Source: Clostridium sp. MCC353
GTDB taxonomy: Bacteria > Bacillota > Clostridia > Lachnospirales > Lachnospiraceae
Assembly (NCBI RefSeq): GCF_018785315.1
Contig: NZ_WQPN01000074.1
Location: 1 to 41,431, forward strand
Direction: 5' to 3'
Length of the DNA: 41,431 bases
Shown here piece after piece: positions 26,350-35,002 of this stretch. The notes under the pieces were generated by a model. The model saw nothing but the letters and a program-made list of their open reading frames with translations. It ran no database searches and had not been told where the DNA came from. The first letter of the stretch is position 1. The number at the start of each line of letters is the position of its first letter. The position numbers and the translations under genes are program-made.

Positions 26350-26407
26350 AGGGAAACCTCCGTTTTGGTAGTAATAGAACGTGTTTAAAAATAGGAGTTA
26401 CTGTTTG

Positions 26408-26424
26408 TATTCCGTTATGGAATA
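26408..26424. promoter_or_regulatory. LysR-type operator between lysR and ubiX
   Basis: TATTCC-GTTAT-GGAATA, a perfect palindrome around five bases, 59 bases from the LysR start and 44 from the UbiX start. Confidence 0.6.
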
Positions 26425-26467
26425 TATTGTAGGTGTTTTTTTATTCTTTGTAAAGCAGGAGGCATTT

Positions 26468-27031
26468 ATGGATAAAAAACGTTGGGTTATTGGAATCAGC
26501 GGGGCAAGCGGGGCGCCTATGGCAGTATCGCTTCTAAAGGCATTGCATGAGGCCGGGGAAACAGAACTCCATGTGGTGGTGACAAAGGGAGGGGAAATGA
26601 CCCTGGAACAGGAATGCGGGATGCAGAAAGAGGAGCTGCAGAAATGGGCCCATAAAATCTGGGACAATCAAAATCTGGGCGCGGCTATGGCCAGCGGTTC
26701 CTGGAAGTGCGGCGGTATGGTTGTGGTTCCCTGCAGCATGAAGACCGTGGCCGGGATTGCCAACGGGTTCAGTGAAAATCTTCTGCTGCGGGCAGCCGAT
26801 GTGATGCTGAAGGAAAGAAGGCCGCTTATACTGGTGGCAAGGGAGACCCCTTTTAACACGGTTCATTTGAAAAATATGCTGGAACTGAGCAGGATGGGCG
26901 TGACAATTCTGCCGCCTGTGCTGAGTTTTTATAACCACCCCGCATCGGTAGAGGATGCGACTGATCATATTGTAGGAAAGATCATGGACAGTATGGGGTA
27001 TGAGTATCGGAAATTTGTGCGATGGGAATGA
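26468..27031 (+). CDS. ubiX: UbiX-family flavin prenyltransferase
   Basis: Enzyme of 187 aa that attaches dimethylallyl to FMN, making the prenyl-FMN cofactor for the UbiD-type partner. The FMN/phosphate loop GISGASGAP (about 9-17), VVPCSMKTVAGIA, LLLRAADVMLKERRPLILVARETPF and the tail region LPPVLSFYNHP follow the family order. The ATG at 26468 follows AGGAGG; a GTG further upstream would add a hydrophobic stretch and is rejected. A homologue called LpdB pairs with LpdC in gallate decarboxylation. Confidence 0.93.
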   Translation: MDKKRWVIGISGASGAPMAVSLLKALHEAGETELHVVVTKGGEMTLEQECGMQKEELQKWAHKIWDNQNLGAAMASGSWKCGGMVVVPCSMKTVAGIANGFSENLLLRAADVMLKERRPLILVARETPFNTVHLKNMLELSRMGVTILPPVLSFYNHPASVEDATDHIVGKIMDSMGYEYRKFVRWE

Positions 27032-27056
27032 TCGGATGGAAAGGACGTGAAACGGA

Positions 27057-27416
27057 ATGAACATGCATTATACGGCGGAACAGGAGGGGATCAAAACAGA
27101 AGCCAGCCTGATAAAGGCGGGAAATGATCTGCTGGTGGTTTTAACCGGAGGAGACATGCCCCACATAGGCGCTGCCGTCTGCTGTGATGGAAAAGGAAAT
27201 GTGAAGGAAGCGGCCCTGCCGGGCCATAAAGACCAGATTGTGATGAAGATAATGGCAGAGCGGCTGGGAAAAGTGGCCGGATGCAGCGTATGTGTGACAG
27301 GCGGAATCCACATCGACGGGATCACCGGCGGGCAGATCCGCCTTGTCATGGAATTATGTGAGCGGTTAACGGATGAGATGATCTGTTCTCTTAATGAGAC
27401 TGGCGTTCTGCCATAG
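27057..27416 (+). CDS. lpdD: LpdD-like small subunit of the decarboxylase system
   Basis: Protein of 119 aa of the LpdD type that accompanies UbiD/UbiX aromatic decarboxylases, proposed to act as prenyl-FMN chaperone. Seen: VVLTGGDMPHIGAAV (about 27-41), the HKDQIV core and CVTGGIHIDGITGGQI, all features I recall from the Lactobacillus LpdD family. It starts 25 bases after ubiX and is co-transcribed. Its 3' end overlaps the convergent glgX gene by 26 bases. The assignment rests on recalled motifs and context. Confidence 0.75.
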   Translation: MNMHYTAEQEGIKTEASLIKAGNDLLVVLTGGDMPHIGAAVCCDGKGNVKEAALPGHKDQIVMKIMAERLGKVAGCSVCVTGGIHIDGITGGQIRLVMELCERLTDEMICSLNETGVLP

Positions 27417-29481
27417 AGAAAACCGCGGCTGATCTGGGAGCCATATTGTATGAGAGGCCGGGCAGCGGAAGTGGGCCGGCATTTTCCTCTTCCTGGCTGC
27501 CGGTGCTGACAGCCAGCGTCCAGCAGTATTCCTTTGGAAGGGCCGGAAGTTCTATCTCCACGTCTTCCCAGTAAGCGTTGACTGCCAGATATACGGCGTC
27601 ATCCTCGCCGGAGGCATTTTTTCCTGCATACAGTATGGCCATGGTGCGTTCATAATTTTCCGGCCTGCGCCATGGTTTGGAGCTGTGGACGCTGACGGAT
27701 GGAAATCCCATGGAACAAGAGGGGGTATCCCTTGTAATGACCGGGTGGAATTTCCTGAATGCGATCATTTTGCGGAAGAACAGGAAGATATCCCCGTATT
27801 CTTCCAGCCGGTTCCAATCCAGCCAGGAGATAATGTTGTCCTGGCAGTAAGCATTATTGTTGCCGAACTGGGTGTTGCAGAATTCGTCTCCAGCCAAAAA
27901 CATAGGTGTTCCGCGGCTGCAAAGGAGGACGGCACAGGCGTTTTTAATCATTTTCTTTCTCAAATCCAAGACTTCCTGATTGGAAGTTTCTCCCTCTTCC
28001 CCACAGTTCCAACTGTTTGGGCTGTTGTCCCCGTCGGTGTTGTTCCAGCCGTTCTTTTCGTTGTGTTTTCCATTATAGCTATATAAATCGTATAGAGTGA
28101 AGCCGTCGTGGCAGGTCAGGAAATTGACGGAGGCGTTGGAGCCTCTCTGTTTGGGCGGATACAGGTCGGGGGAACCGGTGATGCGCAGAGCCGCGTCATG
28201 GGTTTTATTTGCATCCCCTTTCAGGAAACTTCTGACATCGTCCCTGTATTTCCCATTCCATTCGATCCAGCGGTTCCAGGACGGGAACGTGCCCACTTGA
28301 TAGAGGCCGCCCGCATCCCAGGCTTCTGCGATCAGCTTAACCTGCCCCAGTATCGGGTCATAGGCCAGGCTTTCCAGAAGAGGCGGTTTATGTAAAGGGG
28401 TCCCGTCTTCGCTGCGTCCTAAAATGGACGCCAGATCGAACCGGAATCCGTCCACACGGTAATGGATGACCCAATAGCGGAGGCAGTCTAAAATCATCTG
28501 CTGCACGATGGGATGGTTGCAGTTTAACGTGTTGCCGCAGCCGCTGAAGTTGTAGTAATAACCTTCGGGGGTCAGCATGTAATAAATCTGGTTGTCAAAT
28601 CCTTTAAAAGAAAAGAAGGGCCCGTGTTCATTGCCTTCGGCCGTATGGTTGAAAACCACGTCTAAAAAAACCTCAATTCCATTCAGGTTCAGAGCTTTGA
28701 TCATCTCTTTCAGCTCCCGTCCCTCCTGGTTATACTCTTTTACGGAAGAATAGCTGGTGTTTGGAGCGAAAAAGCAGACCGGGTTATATCCCCAGTAATC
28801 TAAAAGCACCTCCCCGTCACAGGTTCTTTGATCCCGCATCTCATCGAATTCAAATATGGGCATTAATTCCACCGCATTGATTCCCAGACTTTTCAAATAA
28901 GGTATTTTTTCCATAATTCCGGCAAATGTGCCGCGGACGGATGGATGGAGGCCGGAAGATTCGTGTTTGGTGAAGCCGCGGACATGGAGTTCGTAGATGA
29001 TTAAATCCTCCATGGGGATCTGAGGCTGTTTGCTGTCATCCCATTCAAAGTTATCGGTTACAACCCGGGCTTTATATTGAAATCCGCTTTTTGGTTTGCT
29101 TCCCCAGGTGCCCTGGCCGGTCACCGCCCTGGCATAGGGATCTAAGAGATACTTTGTTTTGTCGAAAATGAGGCCGTTTTGCGGGTCCCAGGGCCCGTCG
29201 ATGGAGAACGCATACTCCAGATCTTCAATGTCCAGGTCAAAGACTATGATGGAGTACACATTTCCGATTCGGTAGCTTTCCGGGATGGGAATCCGGGCAT
29301 AAGGCGTCATGGCCTCGTGGTGGAACAGAAGCAGTTCGCAGGATGCAGCCTTATGGGAGTGAATGGTAAAGCTGACTCCTCCGGGTATGAGGCTGGCTCC
29401 GTATTCTTCATAGAGGCCGGGGCGGACAGAGAATCCGGATATGGTATTGAGGGGCAGGAGCTTTGGCGAAGTATTGGGCAT
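27391..29481 (-). CDS. glgX: Glycogen debranching enzyme, GlgX/isoamylase type
   Basis: GH13 hydrolase of 696 aa that removes alpha-1,6 branches from glycogen or limit dextrins. An N-terminal CBM48-like domain (about 15-125) precedes the (beta/alpha)8 barrel. The catalytic set is nucleophile D349 (VDGFRFDLAS), acid/base E386 (LIAEAWDAGG) and D459 (TCHDGF), with VVFNHT and the hexapeptide GDEFCN characteristic of the family. AAAGGA precedes the ATG. It is a single gene, divergent from putP, and no other glycogen genes are near. Confidence 0.93.
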   Translation of the reverse strand: MPNTSPKLLPLNTISGFSVRPGLYEEYGASLIPGGVSFTIHSHKAASCELLLFHHEAMTPYARIPIPESYRIGNVYSIIVFDLDIEDLEYAFSIDGPWDPQNGLIFDKTKYLLDPYARAVTGQGTWGSKPKSGFQYKARVVTDNFEWDDSKQPQIPMEDLIIYELHVRGFTKHESSGLHPSVRGTFAGIMEKIPYLKSLGINAVELMPIFEFDEMRDQRTCDGEVLLDYWGYNPVCFFAPNTSYSSVKEYNQEGRELKEMIKALNLNGIEVFLDVVFNHTAEGNEHGPFFSFKGFDNQIYYMLTPEGYYYNFSGCGNTLNCNHPIVQQMILDCLRYWVIHYRVDGFRFDLASILGRSEDGTPLHKPPLLESLAYDPILGQVKLIAEAWDAGGLYQVGTFPSWNRWIEWNGKYRDDVRSFLKGDANKTHDAALRITGSPDLYPPKQRGSNASVNFLTCHDGFTLYDLYSYNGKHNEKNGWNNTDGDNSPNSWNCGEEGETSNQEVLDLRKKMIKNACAVLLCSRGTPMFLAGDEFCNTQFGNNNAYCQDNIISWLDWNRLEEYGDIFLFFRKMIAFRKFHPVITRDTPSCSMGFPSVSVHSSKPWRRPENYERTMAILYAGKNASGEDDAVYLAVNAYWEDVEIELPALPKEYCWTLAVSTGSQEEENAGPLPLPGLSYNMAPRSAAVFSMAERQSH

Positions 29482-29588
29482 GGATCCGATCCTTTCTTTA
29501 GGTGGCTGTTTTTACTGGTTATATCTTCTATTATAGCGCAGATTGGGGGATAAATTATAGTAAATTGACGCGGATAAATAATTTTTAG

Positions 29589-29617
29589 TTTAAATTTTTT
29601 CCGCAATATGGTAGAAT
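29589..29617 (+). promoter_or_regulatory. Candidate putP promoter
   Basis: TTTAAA (29589-29594), 17-bp spacer, TAGAAT (29612-29617), 33 bases before the start codon. The -35 is poor. Confidence 0.4.
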
Positions 29618-29649
29618 AGTTTTTAAATTTCACTTTAGGAGGATCCAAT

Positions 29650-31200
29650 ATGAGTAGTAAATCAATTGTCTGGGTCTTGATTGCATTTGGGGTGTACCTG
29701 ATCGGAATGATCATGATTGGGGCAGGATATGCAAAAAAGACTAAAAATACGGAAGATTATTTTCTGGGGGGAAGGGGGTTAAACGGCTGGGTCGCCGCTT
29801 TATCCGCCCAGGCGTCGGATATGAGCGGATGGCTGCTGATGGGCCTTCCGGGGGCGATCTATCTGGCGGGGACCGGAGAGTGCTGGATTGCCATCGGCCT
29901 GTTTATCGGTACGGTATTTAACTGGATGATGATTTCTTCCAGATTGAGAAGATATACGATTGAGGCCAATAATTCCCTGACCCTTCCGGCTTATTTTGAA
30001 AACCGTTTCAGGGATAAATCAAAGGTGCTTTTAGCTGTTTCTTCTATATTTATTGTAATATTTTTCCTGGTTTATACGGCGTCCGCCCTGGCCGCAGGCG
30101 GTAAGCTTTTTAATGTGGTGTTTGGGCTGGATTATCAGGTGGCGCTGACAATCGGAGCCATCGTTATTCTGGTCTATACATTTTTAGGCGGTTTTATGGC
30201 TGTTTGTGTGACGGACTTTATTCAGGGCATGCTGATGTTATCCGGGCTTTTCCTGGTGCCGATCCTGGCGCTTGTAATCATTTCGCCGTCAAATCTGGCG
30301 GCGCTGATCGGTGAGAGCGGTGTGACAGGGGGAACGGCTTCTTACCTGAACCTGTTCCAGAGCGGCGGCAAAAACCTGAGCGCAGTCAGCATCATTTCCA
30401 GCCTTGGATGGGGGCTTGGATACTGCGGCATGCCTCATATTCTGACCAGATTTATGGCAATCAGTTCCGAAAAGGAGCTTAAAAAATCCAGAGTGATCGG
30501 TATTGTATGGGTTGCGATTTCATTGGGATTCGCGTGCGCGGTAGGAGTGATCGGACGGGCTTATCTGATGCCTGTAATTTTAGGGACAGAATCGACAGGT
30601 TCTGCTGAAAATGTTTTCATCAGGATCATTATGAAATTGTTCACAGAAGATTTGGCATTCCCGTTTATCGGGGGGATTTTCCTCTGCGGTATTCTGGCGG
30701 CTATTATGTCAACTGCTGATTCCCAGCTTTTGGTTACGGCTGCTTCTGTTTCGGAAGATATTTACAAAGGGGTGGTGAATCCAAAAGCGGAAGACAGCAA
30801 AGTGCTCACGTTAAGCCGTTTTACGGTTATTATTGTAGCTGTGCTGGCCTATTTCATCGCCTTGAATCCGAACAACAGCATTATGGGACTGGTATCCAAT
30901 GCGTGGGCCGGTTTTGGCGCTGCCTTCGGCCCTCTGGTGCTTTTGTCCCTGTTCTGGAAACGTTGTAACCGGGCAGGCGCTATTGCCGGTATGGTGAGCG
31001 GCGGGTTGACTGTAATCATATGGGATTACATACCGCTGGTAAATGGTTCCACTCTTGGAGCAGTGACCGGGTTATATTCTCTGGTTGTGGGATTTGCCAT
31101 CAGTTGTGCGATGATCGCCGTTGTGAGCCTGGCGACCAAGGAGCCGTCGGAGGAGATTCAGAAGGAATTTGAGAGAGTAAAGAATTATAAGGAAGTGTAA
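29650..31200 (+). CDS. putP: Sodium/proline symporter
   Basis: SSS-family transporter of 516 aa with about 12-13 helices. It has the PutP hallmarks EDYFLGGRGLNGWVAALSAQASDMSGWLLMGLPGAIYLAG (helices 1-2, sodium and proline site) and the inner region GYCGMPHILTRFMAI. AGGAGGATCC precedes the ATG. A strong terminator follows. It imports proline or a similar amino acid for nutrition or osmotic balance; exact substrate within the PutP group is inferred. Confidence 0.88.
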   Translation: MSSKSIVWVLIAFGVYLIGMIMIGAGYAKKTKNTEDYFLGGRGLNGWVAALSAQASDMSGWLLMGLPGAIYLAGTGECWIAIGLFIGTVFNWMMISSRLRRYTIEANNSLTLPAYFENRFRDKSKVLLAVSSIFIVIFFLVYTASALAAGGKLFNVVFGLDYQVALTIGAIVILVYTFLGGFMAVCVTDFIQGMLMLSGLFLVPILALVIISPSNLAALIGESGVTGGTASYLNLFQSGGKNLSAVSIISSLGWGLGYCGMPHILTRFMAISSEKELKKSRVIGIVWVAISLGFACAVGVIGRAYLMPVILGTESTGSAENVFIRIIMKLFTEDLAFPFIGGIFLCGILAAIMSTADSQLLVTAASVSEDIYKGVVNPKAEDSKVLTLSRFTVIIVAVLAYFIALNPNNSIMGLVSNAWAGFGAAFGPLVLLSLFWKRCNRAGAIAGMVSGGLTVIIWDYIPLVNGSTLGAVTGLYSLVVGFAISCAMIAVVSLATKEPSEEIQKEFERVKNYKEV

Positions 31201-31206
31201 TGCTAA

Positions 31207-31238
31207 ATGCTGTGCGTTTATCCGCACAGCATTTTTTT
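31207..31238 (+). terminator. Bidirectional terminator between putP and lysR
   Basis: 10-bp stem ATGCTGTGCG/CGCACAGCAT followed by seven T residues. It overlaps the last codons of the convergent LysR gene. Confidence 0.85.
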
Positions 31239-32105
31239 GAAGTTTTCCGCTGCGATGGACAGAGGGGAATCTTGTTTACAGATCAGACAGATTTCCCGTT
31301 TGGGGAGCTGTTCTTTTAAGTTTATCTGGAAAATGGAACTGCCGTCCAGATGATTGGCTGCGAATGGTTCGGGCACAAAACCGATTCCAAGGCCATTTAA
31401 TACCATGGGCAGGATCAGGTCGGAAGTTGCCAGCTCGATATCCGGTTCCAGTTCCAGATGGTGATCAGAAAACAAAAGGTCTAAATATTCCCGGGTGACT
31501 GTACCGTTTCCCATGCAGACCAGAGGATAGGATAGCAGTTCTTTTAGTGAAACCAGGCGGCCCTTCAGCTCCTTGTAATCATTATTTGCGATCAGTATGT
31601 CTGTAAAAGCAGAAAGATGGGTGACGTTCAGATCGGGATTCAGGCAGCCCTTCTGCATGACTAAAACGGCCAGATCCAGGTTTCCGGATCGTATGGCGTT
31701 TAACGTTTCCGGCGTGTTGGAATTGGAGATTTTCAGGCGGATCTGGGGAAATGTTTTCCGGTAACGCACCAGATAGGGGATCAGGTAGTGATGCAGTGTG
31801 GTTTCACTGGCGCCGATGGAGACCGTGCCTGTGGACAGCTCTTTCAGTGAGTTCAAATGTTCTTCCGCTTCCATTAAATGTTCGTAGGCGATGGAAACGT
31901 GGTCAAACAGCATCTGCGCTTCCGGTGTCAGAGTTACCCCTTTTTGAGATCTCTGGAATAAGACGCATCCCAGTTCCCGTTCTAAGAGCTGGATTGCATG
32001 GGTTACGGTAGGCTGGGTCACATAAAGGGCCTTGGCAGCGGTGGTGAGGTTTTTGTGTTTGGCTGCAAAGTAGAAGGTGCGGTACAGTTCGAAGTTAACG
32101 GCCAT
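31218..32105 (-). CDS. LysR-family transcriptional regulator
   Basis: Regulator of 295 aa with the usual N-terminal helix-turn-helix (residues 1-60, ELYRTFYFAAKHKNLTTAAKALYVTQPTVTHAIQ) and an effector-binding domain (about 90-295). AAGGAG precedes the start. It is convergent with putP, sharing the terminator, and divergent from the MATE exporter across a 411-base leader, so either could be its target; the MATE gene is more likely by the usual LysR layout. The effector is unknown. Confidence 0.9.
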   Translation of the reverse strand: MAVNFELYRTFYFAAKHKNLTTAAKALYVTQPTVTHAIQLLERELGCVLFQRSQKGVTLTPEAQMLFDHVSIAYEHLMEAEEHLNSLKELSTGTVSIGASETTLHHYLIPYLVRYRKTFPQIRLKISNSNTPETLNAIRSGNLDLAVLVMQKGCLNPDLNVTHLSAFTDILIANNDYKELKGRLVSLKELLSYPLVCMGNGTVTREYLDLLFSDHHLELEPDIELATSDLILPMVLNGLGIGFVPEPFAANHLDGSSIFQINLKEQLPKREICLICKQDSPLSIAAENFKKMLCG

Positions 32106-32284
32106 GGGAACTCCTTTTTGATTGGAACTATTTATCGTTCAGGCTCTTGGTGTCTGCGATAGGGGAATTCAGTAAATATCATTTATAATATCTATGGACT
32201 GTATAGAAACCATTGATTTTATTTATTGACTTATCCATAGTATAATCCATTTCGGAACAAAAAGCAATTTAGGATTATGGGTTT
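32106..32284. other. Divergent spacer between lysR and the MATE leader
   Basis: A/T-rich region with a consensus -10 TATAAT at 32241-32246; the TTTATT 17 bases upstream is a weak -35. No gene is credible here. Confidence 0.5.
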
Positions 32285-32515
32285 AAATGCCGCCTTCAGG
32301 CGGCGGAAAAGAGGAAAAAGTGAAAGAAAAAGCGTTCTTTCACTCATAGAGTTTGGAAAAAGCATTCCAAACTCCTCAGTATTAAATGCCGCCTTCAGGC
32401 GGCGGAAAAGAGGAAAAAGTGAAAGAAAGAGCGTTCTTTCACTCATAGAGTTTGGAAAAAGCATTCCAAACTCATCAGTATTAAATGCCGCCTTCAGGCG
32501 GCGGAAAAGAGGAAA
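32285..32515 (+). repeat. 99-bp tandem hairpin repeat in the MATE leader (2.3 copies)
   Basis: Copy 1 is 32285-32383, copy 2 is 32384-32482 and a 33-base partial copy is 32483-32515, ending in the MATE ribosome site. The copies differ at two positions. Each full copy folds into three hairpins: GCCGCC-TTCA-GGCGGC, GTGAAAGAA-AAAGCG-TTCTTTCAC and GAGTTTGGAA-AAAGCA-TTCCAAACTC. Each also has GAGG plus a GTG start of a nine-residue reading frame. The array is transcribed toward the exporter. Confidence 0.85.
32320..32349 (+). CDS. Candidate leader peptide in repeat copy 1
   Basis: GTG start five bases after GAGG (32311-32314) opens a nine-codon frame, V-K-E-K-A-F-F-H-S, stop TAG. The second copy (32419-32448) repeats it with K4 changed to R. 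The frame lies inside a hairpin, so translation would open it. This is a guess from the ribosome site only. Confidence 0.3.
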   Translation: MKEKAFFHS

Positions 32516-32516
32516 T

Positions 32517-33929
32517 ATGATAAAAGATCTTACGGAGGGGAATCCTCAAAAAGTATTGTGGCAGTTTACCATTCCATTGTTCATCAGCGTCATTTTCCAG
32601 CAGCTTTACAATATTGCCGACAGTGTAATTGCGGGAAAGTTTGCAGGTGAGGACGCATTGGCGGCGGTGGGGGCTTCTTATCCGATTACCATGATTTTTA
32701 TGGCGGTGGCGGTGGGGAGCAATATTGGGTGTTCGGTTGTGATCTCACAGTTGTTTGGCGCCAAACAGTATGAGCAGATGAAAACGGCTGTTTCCACTAC
32801 GATGATTGCCTCCCTGGTTCTGTCGGCGGTGATTTCTGTGGCCGGGCTTTTGGGCAGCAGGGGATTGATGGGTATGATTAACACTCCTGAGAATATATTT
32901 GCGGACGGAGACCTTTATCTCAGGATTTATATAGGAGGATTTCTGTTCCTGTTTTTGTATAATGTGGCGACCGGTATTTTTACATCTCTGGGAGATTCCA
33001 GGACCCCGCTCTATTTCCTGATCGGTTCTTCCGTTGGAAATATCGTGCTGGATACCCTGTTTGTAGCGGTATTTCACTGGGGAGTTGCAGGCGTGGCCTG
33101 GGCCACCTTTGTGGCTCAGGGAGCTGCCTGTGTGCTGGCACTGATAACTTTGAGAAGCCGTTTAAAAACCGTGAAAACGGAAGGCGCGGTTCCGCTTTTT
33201 TCAGCCTTGATGCTGAAGAAGATCAGTTTTATCGCAGTTCCAAGCATTTTGCAGCAGAGCTTCATTTCAGTGGGAAATATCTTTGTGCAGAGTTTGGTAA
33301 ATTCCTGCGGATCTTCTGTTATTGCCGGTTATTCTGCGTCTGCGAAACTGAATACATTTACAATTACCAGCTTTACAACTCTGGGAAACGGCGTGTCCAG
33401 TTTCACCGCCCAGAATATAGGGGCAGGCCGTTATGACCGGGTGAAAAAGGGATTGGGGGCCGGAATGAAGCTGGCATATATCATTGCGGTTCCATTTTTC
33501 GCTGCATTTTTCGTGTTCAGCAGGGAAATGCTGGGGCTGTTCATGAACCAGGACAGCCAGCTTGCTATGGAAACAGGTTCCGCCTTTCTCAGAATTGTAT
33601 CTCCGTTTTATTTTGTGATATCTATTAAACTGCTGGCAGACGGGGTGCTGAGAGGATCAGAAGCCATGAAGGAATTCATGATATCCACATTCAGCGATCT
33701 GATCCTGAGGGTGATTCTGGCCTATGCGTTGATGATACCTTTTGGAACCAATGGAATCTGGATGTCATGGCCAATTGGCTGGGTTATTGGAACGATTCTG
33801 TCATTCGGCTTCTATAAAAAGGGTAAATGGATGAGAAAAAGCATGGTTGCAATTGAAGAGAAACGTGATACTATAGTAGTATCGAATGAAAAGAGAGGAA
33901 ACTATGCTGAAAGTATTAGGACGGAATGA
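32517..33929 (+). CDS. MATE-family multidrug/toxin exporter
   Basis: Exporter of 470 aa with 12 predicted helices in two six-helix bundles. It opens with the clostridial MATE start DLTEGNPQKVLWQFTIPLFISVIFQQLYN and has ADSVIAGKFAGEDALAAVGASYPI, then the second bundle at about 240. The true start is at 32517, with AGAGGA from the last partial repeat; the open frame upstream is the tandem repeat read as protein. It pumps cationic drugs or metabolites using sodium or proton gradients. Its end overlaps map by 26 bases. Confidence 0.9.
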   Translation: MIKDLTEGNPQKVLWQFTIPLFISVIFQQLYNIADSVIAGKFAGEDALAAVGASYPITMIFMAVAVGSNIGCSVVISQLFGAKQYEQMKTAVSTTMIASLVLSAVISVAGLLGSRGLMGMINTPENIFADGDLYLRIYIGGFLFLFLYNVATGIFTSLGDSRTPLYFLIGSSVGNIVLDTLFVAVFHWGVAGVAWATFVAQGAACVLALITLRSRLKTVKTEGAVPLFSALMLKKISFIAVPSILQQSFISVGNIFVQSLVNSCGSSVIAGYSASAKLNTFTITSFTTLGNGVSSFTAQNIGAGRYDRVKKGLGAGMKLAYIIAVPFFAAFFVFSREMLGLFMNQDSQLAMETGSAFLRIVSPFYFVISIKLLADGVLRGSEAMKEFMISTFSDLILRVILAYALMIPFGTNGIWMSWPIGWVIGTILSFGFYKKGKWMRKSMVAIEEKRDTIVVSNEKRGNYAESIRTE

Positions 33930-34779
33930 TAAGTGCTGGTGTGGCAGCGGAAAGAAATACAAAACATGCCACGCTGAATTTGATGAAAAAATTAAGGATT
34001 ATAAGAGGCAGGGACATATTGTGCCGCCTCACAGGATCATTAAAACAAAAGAGCAGATTGACGGAATCCGGGAAAGCGGAAAGATCAACATCGCTGTGCT
34101 GGATTACGTGGCGGCCAATATAAAGGCAGGGATAACCACAGAAGAGATTGACCGGATGGTGTATGAGAAGACCACAGAGCTGGGAGGAATTCCGGCGCCC
34201 CTCAATTTTGAAGGGTTTCCAAAAAGCGTCTGTACTTCAATTAACAACCAGGTATGCCACGGAATTCCGTCGGAAGAAGATGTTTTGGAGGACGGGGATA
34301 TTGTCAATATAGATGTTTCTACTATATATAAGGGGTATTATTCAGATTCGTCCAGAATGTTCTGTATCGGCCAGGTTGAGCCGGAAGTGCAGAAACTGGT
34401 GGATGTGACAAAAGAGTGTGTGGAACTGGGGTTAAAAGAAGTGAAACCGTGGGGATTTTTAGGCGACATGGGCCAGGCGGTTCATGAACATGCGGTTAAA
34501 AACGGTTATTCCGTTGTGGTTGATATCGGCGGCCATGGGGTGGGGCTGGAGTTCCATGAAGAACCCTATGTGAGCTATGTGACGGCCAGGGGAACTGAGA
34601 TGCTCCTGGTGCCGGGCATGGTATTTACCATTGAGCCGATGATCAATATGGGATCGGAAGAGGTATTTGTGGATGACGGCAACGGATGGACGGTTTATAC
34701 GGAAGACGATTCCATGTCCGCCCAGTGGGAAGTGACTGTGGCGGTTACGGAAGACGGGTATGAGATTTTGGCTTATTAA
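33904..34779 (+). CDS. map: Type I methionine aminopeptidase with SEC-C motif
   Basis: Enzyme of 291 aa that removes the initiator methionine. An N-terminal SEC-C zinc motif (C11, C13, C22, H23 in DKCWCGSGKKYKTCH) precedes the pita-bread catalytic domain (about 45-291) with metal ligands in NIDVSTIYKGYYSDSS, GHGVGLEFHEEP, FTIEPM and AQWEVTV. The start at 33904 has GAGAGGA before it and overlaps the end of the exporter. SEC-C extended forms are common in clostridia as a second MetAP; the motif suggests ribosome or SecA contact. Confidence 0.93.
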   Translation: MLKVLGRNDKCWCGSGKKYKTCHAEFDEKIKDYKRQGHIVPPHRIIKTKEQIDGIRESGKINIAVLDYVAANIKAGITTEEIDRMVYEKTTELGGIPAPLNFEGFPKSVCTSINNQVCHGIPSEEDVLEDGDIVNIDVSTIYKGYYSDSSRMFCIGQVEPEVQKLVDVTKECVELGLKEVKPWGFLGDMGQAVHEHAVKNGYSVVVDIGGHGVGLEFHEEPYVSYVTARGTEMLLVPGMVFTIEPMINMGSEEVFVDDGNGWTVYTEDDSMSAQWEVTVAVTEDGYEILAY

Positions 34780-34794
34780 AAGGGCTGTTATATG

Positions 34795-34825
34795 CATTGT
34801 GAATTTGCCAGTAAAATTCACAATG
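34795..34825 (+). terminator. Hairpin after map
   Basis: 11-bp perfect stem CATTGTGAATT/AATTCACAATG with a 9-base loop, 15 bases after the stop; no T tract. Confidence 0.45.
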
Positions 34826-34864
34826 GATATCTGGGCTGGATTTTCCGCTTGAAGGCAGTTCGGC

Positions 34865-34893
34865 TTGCAAAACAGAATAAATTTTGATATACT
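34865..34893 (+). promoter_or_regulatory. Promoter of the riboswitch/queuosine salvage operon
   Basis: TTGCAA (34865-34870), 17-bp spacer, TATACT (34888-34893). Transcription would begin near 34900, about 65 bases before the aptamer. Confidence 0.7.
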
Positions 34894-34923
34894 TTTTCTG
34901 CATTGGAAATCAGGGATAGGGCG

Positions 34924-34950
34924 TGTTTGAAAATTATTTTCGCCACCGCA
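34924..34950. repeat. Dispersed repeat copy 2
   Basis: GTGTTTGAAAATTATTTTCGCCACCGC, related to the words at 13821 and 41267, here inside the 5' leader of the riboswitch transcript. Confidence 0.45.
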
Positions 34951-34964
34951 CTTTTATTTCCTGG

Positions 34965-35000
34965 ACTGGTTCGAAAACTTCCCAGTATAAAAAACTAAGG
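34965..35000 (+). promoter_or_regulatory. PreQ1-I riboswitch aptamer
   Basis: Layout and length match the Bacillus subtilis preQ1-I aptamer as I recall it: P1 strand ACTGG (34965-34969), 12-base loop TTCGAAAACTTC (34970-34981) whose last base is the cytosine expected to pair with preQ1, P1 strand CCAGT (34982-34986), then the tail ATAAAAAACTAAGG (34987-35000), identical to the B. subtilis tail. The pseudoknot bases in the loop differ from B. subtilis. PreQ1 should switch the operon off. Confidence 0.85.
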
Positions 35001-35002
35001 AT
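34995..35002 (+). promoter_or_regulatory. Antiterminator strand of the riboswitch
   Basis: CTAAGGAT in the aptamer tail is the exact complement of ATCCTTAG at 35114-35121, the 5' arm and loop of the terminator. Without ligand these pair and prevent the terminator; with ligand the tail is held in the pseudoknot. Confidence 0.65.

Noticed and set aside
32277-32516. 80-residue N-terminal extension of the MATE exporter
   Set aside because: It is the 99-bp repeat read in frame, rich in Arg/Lys, with no ribosome site at 32277. The start at 32517 has AGAGGA and gives the standard MATE N-terminus.
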